Origin: Trueperaceae bacterium
GTDB lineage: Bacteria; Deinococcota; Deinococci; Deinococcales; Trueperaceae
Assembly (NCBI GenBank): GCA_002707365.1
Contig: PAMQ01000013.1
Span: forward strand, 23,392 to 87,391
Direction: 5' to 3'
Length of the DNA: 64,000 nucleotides
Below, in pieces: positions 1-9,695 of this stretch. Under the pieces are notes generated by a model, which was given only the letters and a program-made list of their open reading frames with translations, was not told the origin of the DNA and ran no database searches. Each line of letters starts with the position of its first letter. Position 1 is the stretch's first letter. Both the position numbers and the translations under genes were made by a program.

Positions 1-1105
1 CGTGAGGCTTGCTGAAGCTGGTAGTGAAATTGTACGTATTACAATAAATAATACTGAGTCCGCCAGAGCGGTACCCCAAATACGTGACCTTATTGCCGAT
101 CAAGGAAAACCAGTTCCACTGGTAGGGGATTTCCACTATAACGGTCACATCTTGCTTAAGGAGAATCCCCAGGCGGCTGAAGGTTTAGCGAAGTACCGGA
201 TTAACCCTGGGAATGTTGGCGTGGGTAATAGGCATGATACTAATTTTCTAACAATGATAGACGTAGCTATAGAGTTTGATAAACCAATCAGAATCGGTGT
301 GAATTGGGGTTCTTTAGATCAGGATCTACTAAAAAATCTCATGGATCGCAATGCCTCCCTTTCAAATCCCCAAGAGGCAAACGAAGTACTCATCGAAGCA
401 ATGATTGAATCCGCTTTAAGGTCAGCAGATCTTGCTCAACGTCGGGGTCTTGGGCGGGACAAAATAGTTATCAGCGCTAAGGTCTCACGAGTTTGGGATC
501 TATGGAGTGTTTATCGGCAACTTGCGCAACGTTGCGAATATCCGCTTCATGTAGGGCTCACAGAGGCAGGTATGGACACCAAAGGGATTGTGTCTAGTAC
601 GGCTGGAATCACCACCCTCCTGGCAGAAGGTATTGGGGACACGATTCGTGTTTCGCTTACTCCTCAACCGGGTGCCCCACGAGATCGTGAGGTGCAGGTG
701 TCCCAAGAGATACTCCAGGCCCTAGATATACGAAATTTTGTTCCAACGGTGACTGCCTGCCCAGGTTGTGGGCGTACCACGAGTACTCTATTCCAAGAAA
801 TGGCAAGAGACATTCAAGTTTATTTAAAGGAAATGATGCCCTCCTGGAAAGAAATATACCCAGGCGTTGAAGGGCTTAGGGTAGCAGTGATGGGTTGCGT
901 TGTTAATGGTCCGGGAGAGTCTAAGCATGCTGATATAGGAGTTTCTCTTCCTGGTACAGGAGAATCACCTCGGGCTCCGGTCTACCAAGATGGCAAACTT
1001 GTTGCGACGCTCCAAGGGAGAAATATTGCCCAACAGTTCAACCAGATGGTCCAGGATTACGTGGAAAATCGGTATGGAGTGACTTCTGATGTTGACAGTA
1101 ACTAA
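1..1105 (+). CDS. ispG: 4-hydroxy-3-methylbut-2-enyl diphosphate synthase (IspG/GcpE), 5' end cut off by the window
   Basis: IspG makes HMBPP from MEcPP, the penultimate step of the MEP isoprenoid pathway, using a [4Fe-4S] cluster. About 367 C-terminal residues are visible; the reading frame is open to the first base, so the true start lies upstream. Cluster ligands are visible as CPGCGR (about residues 251-256 of the visible part) and the Cys of GCVVNGPGE (about 299), followed by the family ending [14 protein letters not shown]. It sits 45 bp upstream of phytoene synthase, so isoprenoid supply and carotenoid synthesis are adjacent and may be cotranscribed. Identification is secure; only the N-terminus is missing. 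Confidence 0.95.
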   Translation, partial: VRLAEAGSEIVRITINNTESARAVPQIRDLIADQGKPVPLVGDFHYNGHILLKENPQAAEGLAKYRINPGNVGVGNRHDTNFLTMIDVAIEFDKPIRIGVNWGSLDQDLLKNLMDRNASLSNPQEANEVLIEAMIESALRSADLAQRRGLGRDKIVISAKVSRVWDLWSVYRQLAQRCEYPLHVGLTEAGMDTKGIVSSTAGITTLLAEGIGDTIRVSLTPQPGAPRDREVQVSQEILQALDIRNFVPTVTACPGCGRTTSTLFQEMARDIQVYLKEMMPSWKEIYPGVEGLRVAVMGCVVNGPGESKHADIGVSLPGTGESPRAPVYQDGKLVATLQGRNIAQQFNQMVQDYVENRYGVTSDVDSN

Positions 1106-1150
1106 AAACCGCAATAAAGACCGATATTACCCTAGTTTTGGGGGTAAGCC

Positions 1151-2053
1151 TTGCGGCCATTAGGTTCTGGTAGATCTTTAGTGAGTCTCCAAGCGGCCAT
1201 TAATTATGCCCAGGGCGTAACCCGGGAACACTCTAGTACGTTCTTTTTTGGGTCGAAGTTCTTCGGACGAAATACTCGGATCGCTATCCAGATTATATAC
1301 GCGGCTTGTAGAAGTGGCGATGACTCTGTTGACGAGGCTTGCAATCGTGATGATGCCAAATCACGACTTGCTTTATGGTGGCAGGTAATTAACCAAGCTT
1401 ATGGAGACGAACGGTGTCTTGAGGACCCTTTAGCTGTTGGCTTACGTTGGGTTGTTGAGCGTTTCCCGATACCATTTTCAGCCTTTGAGGAACTCCACCT
1501 CGGGCTCCTCAGCGACATTTCTTTTAAGCAATTTAAGTCATGTGATGAACTTATGGTTTATTGCCGTCGTGTTGCTGGCGTGATTGGATTGCTCGTTACT
1601 CCGATCACTGGTTATCGGGGTGGTCCCGAGACTCTGGATTATGCAGTAGCTCTTGGTAATGCTATGCAACTCACTAACATTTTGAGGGATGTCGGTGAGG
1701 ATCTTAATAATGGTCGTTGTTATCTTCCAGACGAACTCCTAGAAAAATATGATGTTTCGGTGGACGATCTTTCTCAAGGAAGGGCTACTAAGGGGTACTT
1801 CGCCTTACTTGAAGAACTTATAGGAAAGGCTAAAGGGTTGTACCGTATCGGTTGGAAAGGTATACCCCGCCTTCACGGTAGCGCCGGCATAGCGGTTGGA
1901 ATTGCGGCTCTCAGCTATGAAGGCATTCTGACCAAATTAGAAAACAACCAATACAATAATCTCACGCAGCGTGCTCACTTAAAGCCCGTTGAAAGGGTTT
2001 CCGTTATCCCGAGAGTTTTATTAGAGATTTTCGTGAGAACAAGAGCTAGTTGA
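1151..2053 (+). CDS. crtB: Phytoene synthase
   Basis: Condenses two geranylgeranyl diphosphates into phytoene, the first committed carotenoid step. The 300-aa protein has both aspartate-rich substrate/Mg motifs of the squalene/phytoene synthase family: DDSVD at residues 57-61 and NILRDVGEDLNNGRCYLP at about 175-192. The start is a TTG placed about 5 nt after a GGGGGTAAG Shine-Dalgarno-like stretch; no ATG gives the family N-terminus. It follows ispG by 45 bp and precedes the main carotenoid operon by 413 bp. Length is normal for bacterial CrtB. Confidence 0.95.
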   Translation: MRPLGSGRSLVSLQAAINYAQGVTREHSSTFFFGSKFFGRNTRIAIQIIYAACRSGDDSVDEACNRDDAKSRLALWWQVINQAYGDERCLEDPLAVGLRWVVERFPIPFSAFEELHLGLLSDISFKQFKSCDELMVYCRRVAGVIGLLVTPITGYRGGPETLDYAVALGNAMQLTNILRDVGEDLNNGRCYLPDELLEKYDVSVDDLSQGRATKGYFALLEELIGKAKGLYRIGWKGIPRLHGSAGIAVGIAALSYEGILTKLENNQYNNLTQRAHLKPVERVSVIPRVLLEIFVRTRAS

Positions 2054-2466
2054 CGCCTTATCATTGTATTGTTGTTAGTTTTCCGCTGCGATTATTATTG
2101 CTTCGCATAGGCGCCGTTCTAGATTTCCAGGAATGCACTTTTTAGATTCCGATAAAGAGGTTCAATCGTAGGCGTGTCATGGCCGGAGTACAGATACGTT
2201 GATTTTGTAGACCTTAACGTTAATAAGTGTGCTGAAGCTTTATTAGAGGTCATGGGTATGAGCTGTCAGCCCAAAAAAGCGGGAGCTCTATTGTTCACAA
2301 CTTAATTATGACAGCATCGGTCAGTAGTTTCTTAGGTTGCCTATTAGTTCTTTTTAATTGAGTCTATGGAGTGAGTTATTACTGAATGTTGGCAGATATA
2401 CCCTGCTTCACATGTTTAGAAAGGCACAACCTACAAATTCTCTTAAATCGGCGATAGGATGAAGGA
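2054..2466. other. 413-bp spacer with a possible remnant small ORF
   Basis: No full gene is recognisable. On the plus strand, 2174-2305 is an open frame of 43 codons starting with GTG and ending in TAA, encoding a peptide that begins MSWPEYRYVDFVDLN. Its composition looks protein-like, but I recognise no family and its Shine-Dalgarno (AAAGAGG) is about 13 nt away. It could be a small gene or the stump of a decayed one. The promoter for the carotenoid operon starting at 2467 should lie in this stretch, but no convincing pair of boxes was found. Confidence 0.3.
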
Positions 2467-4032
2467 GTGCCGGACTTTGACGTAATTACTATTGGAGCAG
2501 GCCACAACGCACTGGTTGCTTCTGCCTATCTGGCTCAGGCAGGTTATAAAGTTGCTGTGTTCGAAAGGCGCTCTCAGGTGGGTGGTGCCGTATCAACCAA
2601 GGAAATCGTACCTGGTTATCAGTTCGATTTAGGCGGAAGTGCTCATATCCTTATTCGATTAACCCCGATTGTCCAGGAACTTGGTTTAGAGCGGTTTGGT
2701 CTTGAGTACTTGGAACTAGATCCATTATTTTTTGCGCCCTTTGAGAGTGGAGATCCGCTGTTTTTCTATCGAGATGCGCAGAAGACTGCGGATGGTATCG
2801 ATCGGATTTTTCCAGGCGAAGGTGAATCTTACGCTAACTTTTTAGATTACTGGCGACCGTTTGCTCGTGTAGTTAAGGATATCTTCCTCGAAGTTCCAAG
2901 CCCATTAAATCTTGGTCGGAAGATGTTGTTTGGTAGAGGCATAACTCGAGATTGGCGAAGGTCGCTGTCCGCAATCTCCCGGCCATATGGTGAGGTTATC
3001 GACGAATTTTTCCACGAGGAAAGACTTAAAGCGCCTCTTGTGTGGATGGCTGCTCAATCTGGTCCGCCCCCAAGTGAATCGATGTCAGCTCCATTTCTTC
3101 TTTGGCATCCCCTCTATCATGAAGGAGGGATCGCCAGGCCCCGAGGAGGTTCAGGCAAATTATCGGAGGCTCTTTCCCGACATATCGAAGAGCACGGCGG
3201 GGAGATATTCACTGAGGCTCCTGTAGATGAAATTCTGGTTAAGGGTAACCGAGCCACCGGAATTCGGGTTGGTGCCGAGAACTACACCGCACGAGCTATT
3301 ATTTCTGGAACTCATGCAATAGAGGTATTTTCCAGGCTTTTGCCTTCTCAACACAGGCCACCGGCTGCCAAATCGATGCGGACTGGTAATGGTTTTGGGG
3401 CGGTTGTTCGCCTAGCTTTATCTGAGCCTATTAAATACGCGTCGCATAGTGGGATCGAAGCTAGGACTGCTTTGCAGTTGATTTGTCGGTCCCGTTCACA
3501 GATTATGGCTGCATATGGCGACTACCTTCGCGGGGATCCCGCTACTGACCCACCTATTGTGGCAATGACCTTCAGTGCTGTGGATGACACTCTTGCTCCG
3601 CAAGGAGGTGAGGTACTATGGTTATGGGCCCAATACTTTCCTTACAAATTATCCAATGATCGCAACTGGGATGTCATAGTGGATCAAGTTGCCGACTCGA
3701 TTATCGATAAGTTTGAAGAGTTTGCGCCAGGGACAAAAGAGAAAATAGTGGGAAGTCTCTTCCAGCATCCGTTATGGCTAGAACGGGAGTTGGGGTTGTT
3801 TCGTGGGAATGTAATGCATTTGGAAATGAGTTTAGACCAGATGTTTGCGCTTCGTCCCTTCCTTGGTATGGCTCAATATAAGTCCCACCTTAAAGGCCTT
3901 TACTTAACTGGTGCGAGCACCCACCCTGGAGGGGGAATTATGGGAGCATCGGGGCGAAATGCGGCGAGGGTTCTTCTTAGAGATTTGTCACGCCGCCGGT
4001 TCATTGGCTTAGGAATAGGAGGTGCGAAATGA
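2467..4032 (+). CDS. crtO: CrtO-type carotenoid ketolase (FAD-dependent, phytoene-desaturase superfamily)
   Basis: A 521-aa flavoprotein with the N-terminal dinucleotide-binding motif GAGHNA (residues 10-15) and the FAD-contacting ERRSQVGGA stretch. Its C-terminal signature [21 protein letters not shown] is typical of the CrtO/CrtI superfamily. Length and sequence style match the Deinococcus CrtO ketolase, which adds a C4 keto group to the ionone ring, rather than the shorter CrtI desaturases. The GTG start follows a GATGAAGG stretch. Its last four bases overlap the next gene (ATGA), indicating translational coupling. A related amine-oxidase-like role cannot be excluded from sequence alone, but the carotenoid neighbourhood supports a ketolase. 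Confidence 0.8.
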   Translation: MPDFDVITIGAGHNALVASAYLAQAGYKVAVFERRSQVGGAVSTKEIVPGYQFDLGGSAHILIRLTPIVQELGLERFGLEYLELDPLFFAPFESGDPLFFYRDAQKTADGIDRIFPGEGESYANFLDYWRPFARVVKDIFLEVPSPLNLGRKMLFGRGITRDWRRSLSAISRPYGEVIDEFFHEERLKAPLVWMAAQSGPPPSESMSAPFLLWHPLYHEGGIARPRGGSGKLSEALSRHIEEHGGEIFTEAPVDEILVKGNRATGIRVGAENYTARAIISGTHAIEVFSRLLPSQHRPPAAKSMRTGNGFGAVVRLALSEPIKYASHSGIEARTALQLICRSRSQIMAAYGDYLRGDPATDPPIVAMTFSAVDDTLAPQGGEVLWLWAQYFPYKLSNDRNWDVIVDQVADSIIDKFEEFAPGTKEKIVGSLFQHPLWLERELGLFRGNVMHLEMSLDQMFALRPFLGMAQYKSHLKGLYLTGASTHPGGGIMGASGRNAARVLLRDLSRRRFIGLGIGGAK

Positions 4033-5519
4033 CCTACATGCAATTTCACCTCGCGTTTACCTTGCCTGCCGTTGCAGCAATGATTGTCTGGTATTTGATC
4101 TGCTTCCGAACTCAGGTCTTTGATAAGGGCAAGTTTGGAGCCTTAATGCGATGGCCAGTAATCGCTCTTTTAGCACACGTGGTTATGGCTGTCCTATACA
4201 CGACCCCTTGGGACAATTATCTCGTTGCTAATGGCGTTTGGGGGTATCCCGCAGGAAAGGTGATCGCCACAATTGGTCATGTGCCGATTGAAGAGTATCT
4301 GTTTTTTGTTTTGCAGACAGTAATCACCGGCCTTTTCCTTTTGACTCTCCGATTTCGGTTTAAGGAGTTAAATGCGCCTAAGGTGGCTGAAAGTCGGATA
4401 TTTCGGCCAATTGTCGCGTGCGTGTTTGTTAGTGTGGCGGCCTTGGGGCTTGTCCTTACTAATGTATCCTGGGGATCCTATCTCGGTCTTATCTTGGTTT
4501 GGGCTTGCCCTATTCTTGCGATACAATGGGGCTTCGGTGGGGATCTTATTCTTCGCCGAACTAAGTTGTGGGCAGTTGCTTTGTCTATACCAACAATCTA
4601 TTTTTGGTTGGCGGATCGCATAGCCATTGGTCTAAACATTTGGTGGATCAGTTCTGAACATACGACCGGCATACTGTTACTGGGGTTGCCTCTCGAAGAA
4701 GCAGTATTTTTCCTCATAACAAATCTTATGGTCGTTTCGGGAATGTTGCTTGTCTTGGAACCCGAATCAAGAGCTAGATTGCGTGAGATACTGAAAACCC
4801 CGGGGTTTTGGTGGAAAGCTACCTTGGTGATGTGGGCTATTTCGATGGTACCAACGCCCCTTTTTCCTAAGTTGTTCCCTTTATTTTCCTACCTTAGTAC
4901 GGCACTGTTAGCTATTGGTGTGTTCGGCGCAGTCAAGGCCTTGATCGGAAATAAAGCATTCGTACTGGCTATAGTGACTATAGTCTTTGGTGTAGCAATA
5001 GAACTTTTAGGGACTCGCACTGGTGTTCCATTCGGTAACTATACTTATTCAGCGCCTGGCCCAACTATCTTTGGCGTTCCAATACTCGTCATCCTAGGCT
5101 GGTGGGCTTTCACGATCGTAGCTATCGCTGCCGCTCCAGATCGTGGAATCAGATGGCTTGCACCGTTGTTTTTGGTTGCTTGGGACCTTGGATTAGACCC
5201 TCTAATGGTGCACCAAGGGTTTTGGCAATTCGACCCAGCCGGAAGGTATTTTGGGGTACCTATCAGCAATTTTATGGGTTGGTACGTGGCGGGAGTGATC
5301 TTGGTATCTATCCTGTTACGTATTGAGCCCCGACTCCGTTGTCAGGGACTCAAATCACTTAGAATTGTTTTTGTCACCCAAGGCTTTTTAATGGTAGTTG
5401 GGTTGATAATATTTAAGCTTCATGCTGCAGCGCTTGTGGGTTTTGTCGCTATAACGGCCCTTACTGTCCTTTGGACTCCGTTAACCCAGAAAATACGTCT
5501 ACTAAGGCAGAGCACATGA
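4029..5519 (+). CDS. Fused lycopene cyclase (CrtYc-CrtYd type) and CruF-like carotenoid 1',2'-hydratase
   Basis: A 496-aa polytopic membrane protein in three parts. Residues about 5-105 are the first lycopene-cyclase repeat, with WDNYL and the Glu-Glu motif [12 protein letters not shown]. Residues about 130-235 are the second repeat, with [16 protein letters not shown]. Residues about 285-480 match CruF/DUF422, with [10 protein letters not shown], a conserved WDLGLDP and [15 protein letters not shown]. In Deinococcus radiodurans the cyclase and CruF are separate proteins as far as I know, so one polypeptide carrying ring closure of one lycopene end and hydration of the other is notable. It overlaps crtO by 4 nt and the acyltransferase by 4 nt (ATGA at 5516). 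Confidence 0.85.
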   Translation: MTYMQFHLAFTLPAVAAMIVWYLICFRTQVFDKGKFGALMRWPVIALLAHVVMAVLYTTPWDNYLVANGVWGYPAGKVIATIGHVPIEEYLFFVLQTVITGLFLLTLRFRFKELNAPKVAESRIFRPIVACVFVSVAALGLVLTNVSWGSYLGLILVWACPILAIQWGFGGDLILRRTKLWAVALSIPTIYFWLADRIAIGLNIWWISSEHTTGILLLGLPLEEAVFFLITNLMVVSGMLLVLEPESRARLREILKTPGFWWKATLVMWAISMVPTPLFPKLFPLFSYLSTALLAIGVFGAVKALIGNKAFVLAIVTIVFGVAIELLGTRTGVPFGNYTYSAPGPTIFGVPILVILGWWAFTIVAIAAAPDRGIRWLAPLFLVAWDLGLDPLMVHQGFWQFDPAGRYFGVPISNFMGWYVAGVILVSILLRIEPRLRCQGLKSLRIVFVTQGFLMVVGLIIFKLHAAALVGFVAITALTVLWTPLTQKIRLLRQST

Positions 5520-6220
5520 GGCATTTTCGAAAAAGACCTCTCGAAGTATTCCAATGTGCATTAGAGCGATGGATCGTTTTAATTATGCCACTGATCATTC
5601 GTCGGTCGCTGAGAACTGGGCTAGGCGGAGTTTATGTTCGAGGGTGTTGGGAGAGTTTCCCTTATGCCGCCGTGATTGCTTTAAATCACCATTCTTGGTG
5701 GGACGGGTACCTACTTTGGTTGATACGGCTAAAGATTTCTCGTCATGTAGGCGGACTGATGGATCCCGATCAACTAGGTAGATTCCGATTTTTCCGAAAA
5801 CTAGGAATGATTGATGCGCGTAAAGTACGGAAAGTTTTAAAGAGATTGCAGAAGGGCCAATCAATGTTTATTTTTCCCGAAGGAGAACTTAGGAAACCAG
5901 GTAGGGTAAAACATGTTTTCAAAGGCGCGACCTATCTGAGCTCAAAGGCACGAGTTCCCCTAGTACCTATAGCTTGTCGGGTTGTTCTTAGGGGAGGCGA
6001 GCGCCCTGAGGCTTTTCTCAACATCGGCATTCCAAGGGACCTGGAGAATCATAACGGGACTGAATTGATAGATGATCTTAACCTTCTCCTTGACGAGGTA
6101 GACTCAGCAATAGGTGTAGCTGACCCTCAGGAAATACCCGAAGGTTTTGTAACGTGGATTAGGGGTCGGCGACCAGCTAATGAGCGCAATGCATGGGTTG
6201 AGAGGTTCTGGAGATTCTGA
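5516..6220 (+). CDS. PlsC-like acyltransferase of the carotenoid operon
   Basis: A 234-aa member of the lysophospholipid acyltransferase family. The catalytic H-x4-D box is in NHHSWWDG (His58, Asp63) and the FPEGELRKPG substrate motif lies at about 120-129. I chose the ATG at 5516, whose ATGA overlaps the stop of the cyclase-CruF gene; an upstream GTG at 5471 would overlap by 49 bp and has no family support. Because it sits between a carotenoid hydratase and a glycosyltransferase, the likely role is to acylate the sugar of a carotenoid glycoside (inference). An ordinary phospholipid role remains possible. Confidence 0.75.
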   Translation: MRHFRKRPLEVFQCALERWIVLIMPLIIRRSLRTGLGGVYVRGCWESFPYAAVIALNHHSWWDGYLLWLIRLKISRHVGGLMDPDQLGRFRFFRKLGMIDARKVRKVLKRLQKGQSMFIFPEGELRKPGRVKHVFKGATYLSSKARVPLVPIACRVVLRGGERPEAFLNIGIPRDLENHNGTELIDDLNLLLDEVDSAIGVADPQEIPEGFVTWIRGRRPANERNAWVERFWRF

Positions 6221-6264
6221 CAATACTTTTTTGGTCTTCGGTTTGCTTTCTTGGTGTACAGTTT

Positions 6265-7290
6265 ATGGTTTTGATTCTTAATCTCTGTACCTTTCCAACA
6301 ATTCGTTTCGGATTAAGGACCGATGAGAAGGTTTCTATTCTTATGCCAGTTAGGAACGAGGTTGATATTCTTCCCCTGACACTGCCACTACTTTTGGCGC
6401 AACCAGCTGACGAGATTTTGGTCCTTGATGACGAGTCGAGTGACGGTAGTTCACAGCTACTAGCTGAAGCAAGCAATAACAATATCCGACTCCGGGTTGT
6501 GAAAGGAACGCCATTACCGAAAGGATGGGGTGGAAAAAATTGGGCATGCCATCAGCTCGCCAAGTTGGCTCAGGGAGAAATTCTTATTTTCACGGATGCC
6601 GACGTATTTTGGAAGGAAGGAGCACTTGGGGCGATACTAAGTTTTCGGAAGGCCCAAGGCGCAGGGCTTCTAAGTGTATGGCCCTTACAGAAAGTTGAAA
6701 GCGTTCTTGAGCGGATTGCAGTACCCCAACTAGATGTCATTCTCTTGGGTGGGTTACCGCAACTTGGCGCCAAACACCTGCCCTTAGATTCTTTAGTGGC
6801 TGCCAATGGGCAAATGATGATGTGGACTCGAGAGGCATATTGGAAATCAGGAGGACATGTATCAGTCAAGAACCTAGTGTTAGAGGACGTGTCTCTAGCC
6901 CGTCGCGCTAAGGCCTCAGGTCAACTTGTAGCGCTGGCACTTGGTGCACAAGTACTTCAAACTCGTATGTACAGACGATCGAAGGACCTTATTGAGGGGT
7001 TTGCTAAAAGTATTTTACCAGCAGCAGGCCACGTGTCATTTCTTTTTATCATCCTCATACTTAGCGCCCTCAGCTATACCCTTAGCTGGGGACTTGTTAT
7101 CTTCGAGGAGCGTTGGCTCCTGGTGTGCTTGCTTGGATTGGGGTTGCGAATATTGGTCGATTTAAAGGTTGGGAGAAATCCAATGTGGTTGTGGTTGCAG
7201 CCAATCGCCCCTATCGTTGTTTGGTTCATTAGCCTTTATGCTCTGAATAAGAGAGGAAGCTATACCTGGAAGGGGCGTAATTACCCGTGA
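6265..7290 (+). CDS. Family 2 glycosyltransferase of the carotenoid operon (CrtQ/CruC-like)
   Basis: At least 341 aa with a GT-A fold: DEILVLDDESSDGS at about 50-62, the metal-binding DAD of FTDADVFW at about 110, and a C-terminal membrane region of three or four hydrophobic helices. The open frame runs upstream of the ATG at 6265 to about 6202 without a stop and encodes a hydrophobic segment (LFWSSVCFLGVQFMVLIL). The true start is therefore probably a non-ATG codon near 6214-6217, at the acyltransferase stop. The last four bases overlap the next gene (GTGA). Context suggests transfer of a sugar to the carotenoid end group (inference). Confidence 0.8.
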   Translation: MVLILNLCTFPTIRFGLRTDEKVSILMPVRNEVDILPLTLPLLLAQPADEILVLDDESSDGSSQLLAEASNNNIRLRVVKGTPLPKGWGGKNWACHQLAKLAQGEILIFTDADVFWKEGALGAILSFRKAQGAGLLSVWPLQKVESVLERIAVPQLDVILLGGLPQLGAKHLPLDSLVAANGQMMMWTREAYWKSGGHVSVKNLVLEDVSLARRAKASGQLVALALGAQVLQTRMYRRSKDLIEGFAKSILPAAGHVSFLFIILILSALSYTLSWGLVIFEERWLLVCLLGLGLRILVDLKVGRNPMWLWLQPIAPIVVWFISLYALNKRGSYTWKGRNYP

Positions 7291-8687
7291 GAAAAGTCGT
7301 AGTACTAGGCGGGGGGCTAGCCGGATTATCAGCTGCTATCTATCTGGCGCTTAAAGAGAACCAGGTCATTCTTGTAGAACAGGAACCAACATTAGGGGGT
7401 AAGGCGAGCGAGATTGTAGAAGATGGTTTTCGTTTTGATACTGGCCCCAGTGTTCTTACTATGCCAGATGTGGTCACTGGAATATTTCAAGATGCAGGTT
7501 ATAAATGCCCAATCTCTTTCGAGCCTCTTGAGCTGCTTAGTAGAAATATTTTTTCATCTGGACGGGTCCTTGATGTCTACCAGGATTGGGAGAAGACTCA
7601 AGAGCAATTAGATCCAGCGGAGAAGGTTAGTTTCGTTCAGCTTCTTAAAGAGGCTCGAAAGTTATACGTTGGGGCCTGTGAGACTTTTGTATTTGGGAGA
7701 GCTCCTGGAATTCTCAGTCTCTTCAAGTATGCTATTAGATACGGCTTTAGGTCTTACCCCACAATGAAGTTGGCAAGTCTTATAAGGTCTTTCAATCCTA
7801 GTCCTGATCTTGAGCGGATATTCTTACGGTTCGCGACTTATCTAGGTGCCAATCCGTATCTAGCCCCAGCTATATTGCATAATATTGCCTGGGTTGAATT
7901 CGGACAGGGGACTGTGTTCCCAAGAGGCGGGATGTATGGGTTGGTGAGAGCCCTAGAGGAATTAGCAGTAAATCTTCGTGTCGATATTCGCCGATCAGCA
8001 GAAGTTACGCACTTAGAGATAAACAAAGGGTGTATAAGTTCAGTCGTTGCTGATGACCAAATCAAATGCGATGCTGTCGTGTCCTCACTAGATATCATCC
8101 GGACCTACCAACTACTAGGTTGGCGACATCGATTAGAACAGGCTAGGCCAAGTCTGTCGGGTTTAGTAGTATTTTTGGCGGTACGTGGCCATAATCCCTT
8201 AATGTCTCATCACACAATTTCCTATCCGGCTAACTATCGTTCTGAGTTTGACTCAATCCAACTAGGGGAGTGGCCTGAAGATCCAACTTTGTATATTTAC
8301 CTTAGCTGCCGGGGTGATTCGGGTGACGCTCCCTTGGGTTGCGAGAACTGGTTTGTAATGACTAATGCGCCAACAGTTGAGCACTCAATCGATGAGGAGC
8401 GTCAAACTCGTCGGGTTACCCAATTACTCATAAATCGCGGTTTTCTTGAACCTGAGCAAATAATTTGGACAAAGCATTTAGGGCCTAGGCACCTTGCTAG
8501 GATGGCTTATCGGGGCAGTATTTATGGTAACGCTCCAGACAGCCTTCTATCGACATTGCGTCCGAATAATCGGGTTCCAGGTATTTCTAATCTTGCACTT
8601 GCAGGTGGCACCGTATTCCCAGGAGGAGGGGTGCCCTTAGCCTTATTATCGGGTAAAGAGGCTGCCCGGGTCATCGAGGTTAAGTAG
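7287..8687 (+). CDS. CrtI/CrtD-family carotenoid desaturase
   Basis: A 466-aa FAD-dependent desaturase with the dinucleotide motif GGGLAGLSAA (residues 8-17), EQEPTLGGKA, and DTGPSVLTMPD typical of phytoene/hydroxyneurosporene desaturases. The C-terminal signature is LALAGGTVFPGGGVPLALLSGKEAA. It is somewhat shorter than typical CrtI. Its place after the CruF and glycosyltransferase genes suggests CrtD-like 3',4'-desaturation of an acyclic end, but it could equally be the phytoene desaturase since no other CrtI is in the window. GTG start, 4-nt overlap with the glycosyltransferase. It is the last gene of the operon. Confidence 0.85.
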   Translation: MRKVVVLGGGLAGLSAAIYLALKENQVILVEQEPTLGGKASEIVEDGFRFDTGPSVLTMPDVVTGIFQDAGYKCPISFEPLELLSRNIFSSGRVLDVYQDWEKTQEQLDPAEKVSFVQLLKEARKLYVGACETFVFGRAPGILSLFKYAIRYGFRSYPTMKLASLIRSFNPSPDLERIFLRFATYLGANPYLAPAILHNIAWVEFGQGTVFPRGGMYGLVRALEELAVNLRVDIRRSAEVTHLEINKGCISSVVADDQIKCDAVVSSLDIIRTYQLLGWRHRLEQARPSLSGLVVFLAVRGHNPLMSHHTISYPANYRSEFDSIQLGEWPEDPTLYIYLSCRGDSGDAPLGCENWFVMTNAPTVEHSIDEERQTRRVTQLLINRGFLEPEQIIWTKHLGPRHLARMAYRGSIYGNAPDSLLSTLRPNNRVPGISNLALAGGTVFPGGGVPLALLSGKEAARVIEVK

Positions 8688-8891
8688 GCGCTTTAACGCT
8701 TAATATCAAAAGCATTAAGGCTCAGGACTTGTGATTTGATGACGAGGGAAAGATAGTTTCTCTAATAGCAATAAAGCCTATAAATAATTAATATGTAGGG
8801 TTAGGACTATGCTTTTCTAATCGGTAGTTTGGCTAATAAAAGGATCCTAATCATAATGTCGCTCGAGTTCCAGGAACATGGTAATGGCCTC

Positions 8892-8897
8892 TATAAT
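8892..8897 (+). promoter_or_regulatory. Candidate -10 box upstream of the adenosyltransferase gene
   Basis: A perfect TATAAT lies 31 bp before the ATG at 8929. The matching -35 region (TTCCAG, 18 bp upstream) is weak, so this is a plausible but not certain promoter. The rest of the 8688-8928 spacer shows no cobalamin riboswitch-like conserved box. Confidence 0.35.
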
Positions 8898-8928
8898 TAA
8901 TTGTTTCGACACGGGGTAGTCTTTAGGC

Positions 8929-9492
8929 ATGAAGATATATACCCGAACTGGAGATGACGGCGTAACAGGGCTTTTTGGTGGCGATCGTGTTTCAAAAGCT
9001 AACCCGAGAATTGGGGTTTGTGGCGCAGTTGACGAAGCGAATAGTGCTATTGGATTTGCCGTTAGTTTCGCTGGAGACGAATTAGGGGATATCGTAAAGG
9101 AGCTGCTCGGTATTCAGAAAAGATTGTTTGAGATTGGGGCGGACCTAGCAACACCAATGGACGCCTCGCCTCGACAGAACCTAAGAGTCGTTACGGAAAA
9201 AGATGTTTCACAACTTGAAAAATTAATAGACCGATTCGATCATGAACTCTCACCACTGCAGTCCTTTATTATTCCTGGTGGTCATTCCTGTGCTGCTGGG
9301 TTACATCTCGCTCGAGGCGTTACACGGAGGGCGGAGCGAGAGGTAGTGGCAATGGCTAATAAGGAGGAGGTAAATACTCAAATTGTAGTTTACCTCAACC
9401 GCCTTTCTGACCTTCTTTTCACGTTAGCTCGGACGGTGAACGTCAGGACTAAAGCGACCGAGACTTTGTGGTTGCCTCGGTCGAAGGAGTAG
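8929..9492 (+). CDS. pduO: PduO-type ATP:cob(I)alamin adenosyltransferase
   Basis: Transfers the adenosyl group of ATP to cob(I)alamin to make coenzyme B12. The 187-aa protein starts with the PduO ATP-binding signature TRTGDDGVTGLFGGDRVSK. It carries VDEANSAIG, then LARGVTRRAERE and the C-terminal VYLNRLSDLLF, all diagnostic for the family. It stands alone, 241 bp after the carotenoid operon and convergent with pyrD. No other cobalamin gene is in the window. Confidence 0.93.
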   Translation: MKIYTRTGDDGVTGLFGGDRVSKANPRIGVCGAVDEANSAIGFAVSFAGDELGDIVKELLGIQKRLFEIGADLATPMDASPRQNLRVVTEKDVSQLEKLIDRFDHELSPLQSFIIPGGHSCAAGLHLARGVTRRAEREVVAMANKEEVNTQIVVYLNRLSDLLFTLARTVNVRTKATETLWLPRSKE

Positions 9493-9695
9493 TAGGTAGT
9501 AGATCTAGTTGAAAATCTGTATACCAGGGTTTCCATATAAGCACACAACACTTACCGAGCATGATTACCATGGTTGTTCGTTAGTCTCAGGAAAATATAG
9601 CTTTTAAAATTGAATGAATCATCGGAAAATTAGCTTCCCGAAAAACATACTTACTCTGGCTGTTATATAGATCGACTGATTCTGGTGTGGATTGA

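Noticed and set aside
8688..8928. Cobalamin riboswitch before the adenosyltransferase gene
   Set aside because: No B12-box-like conserved core was found in the spacer.
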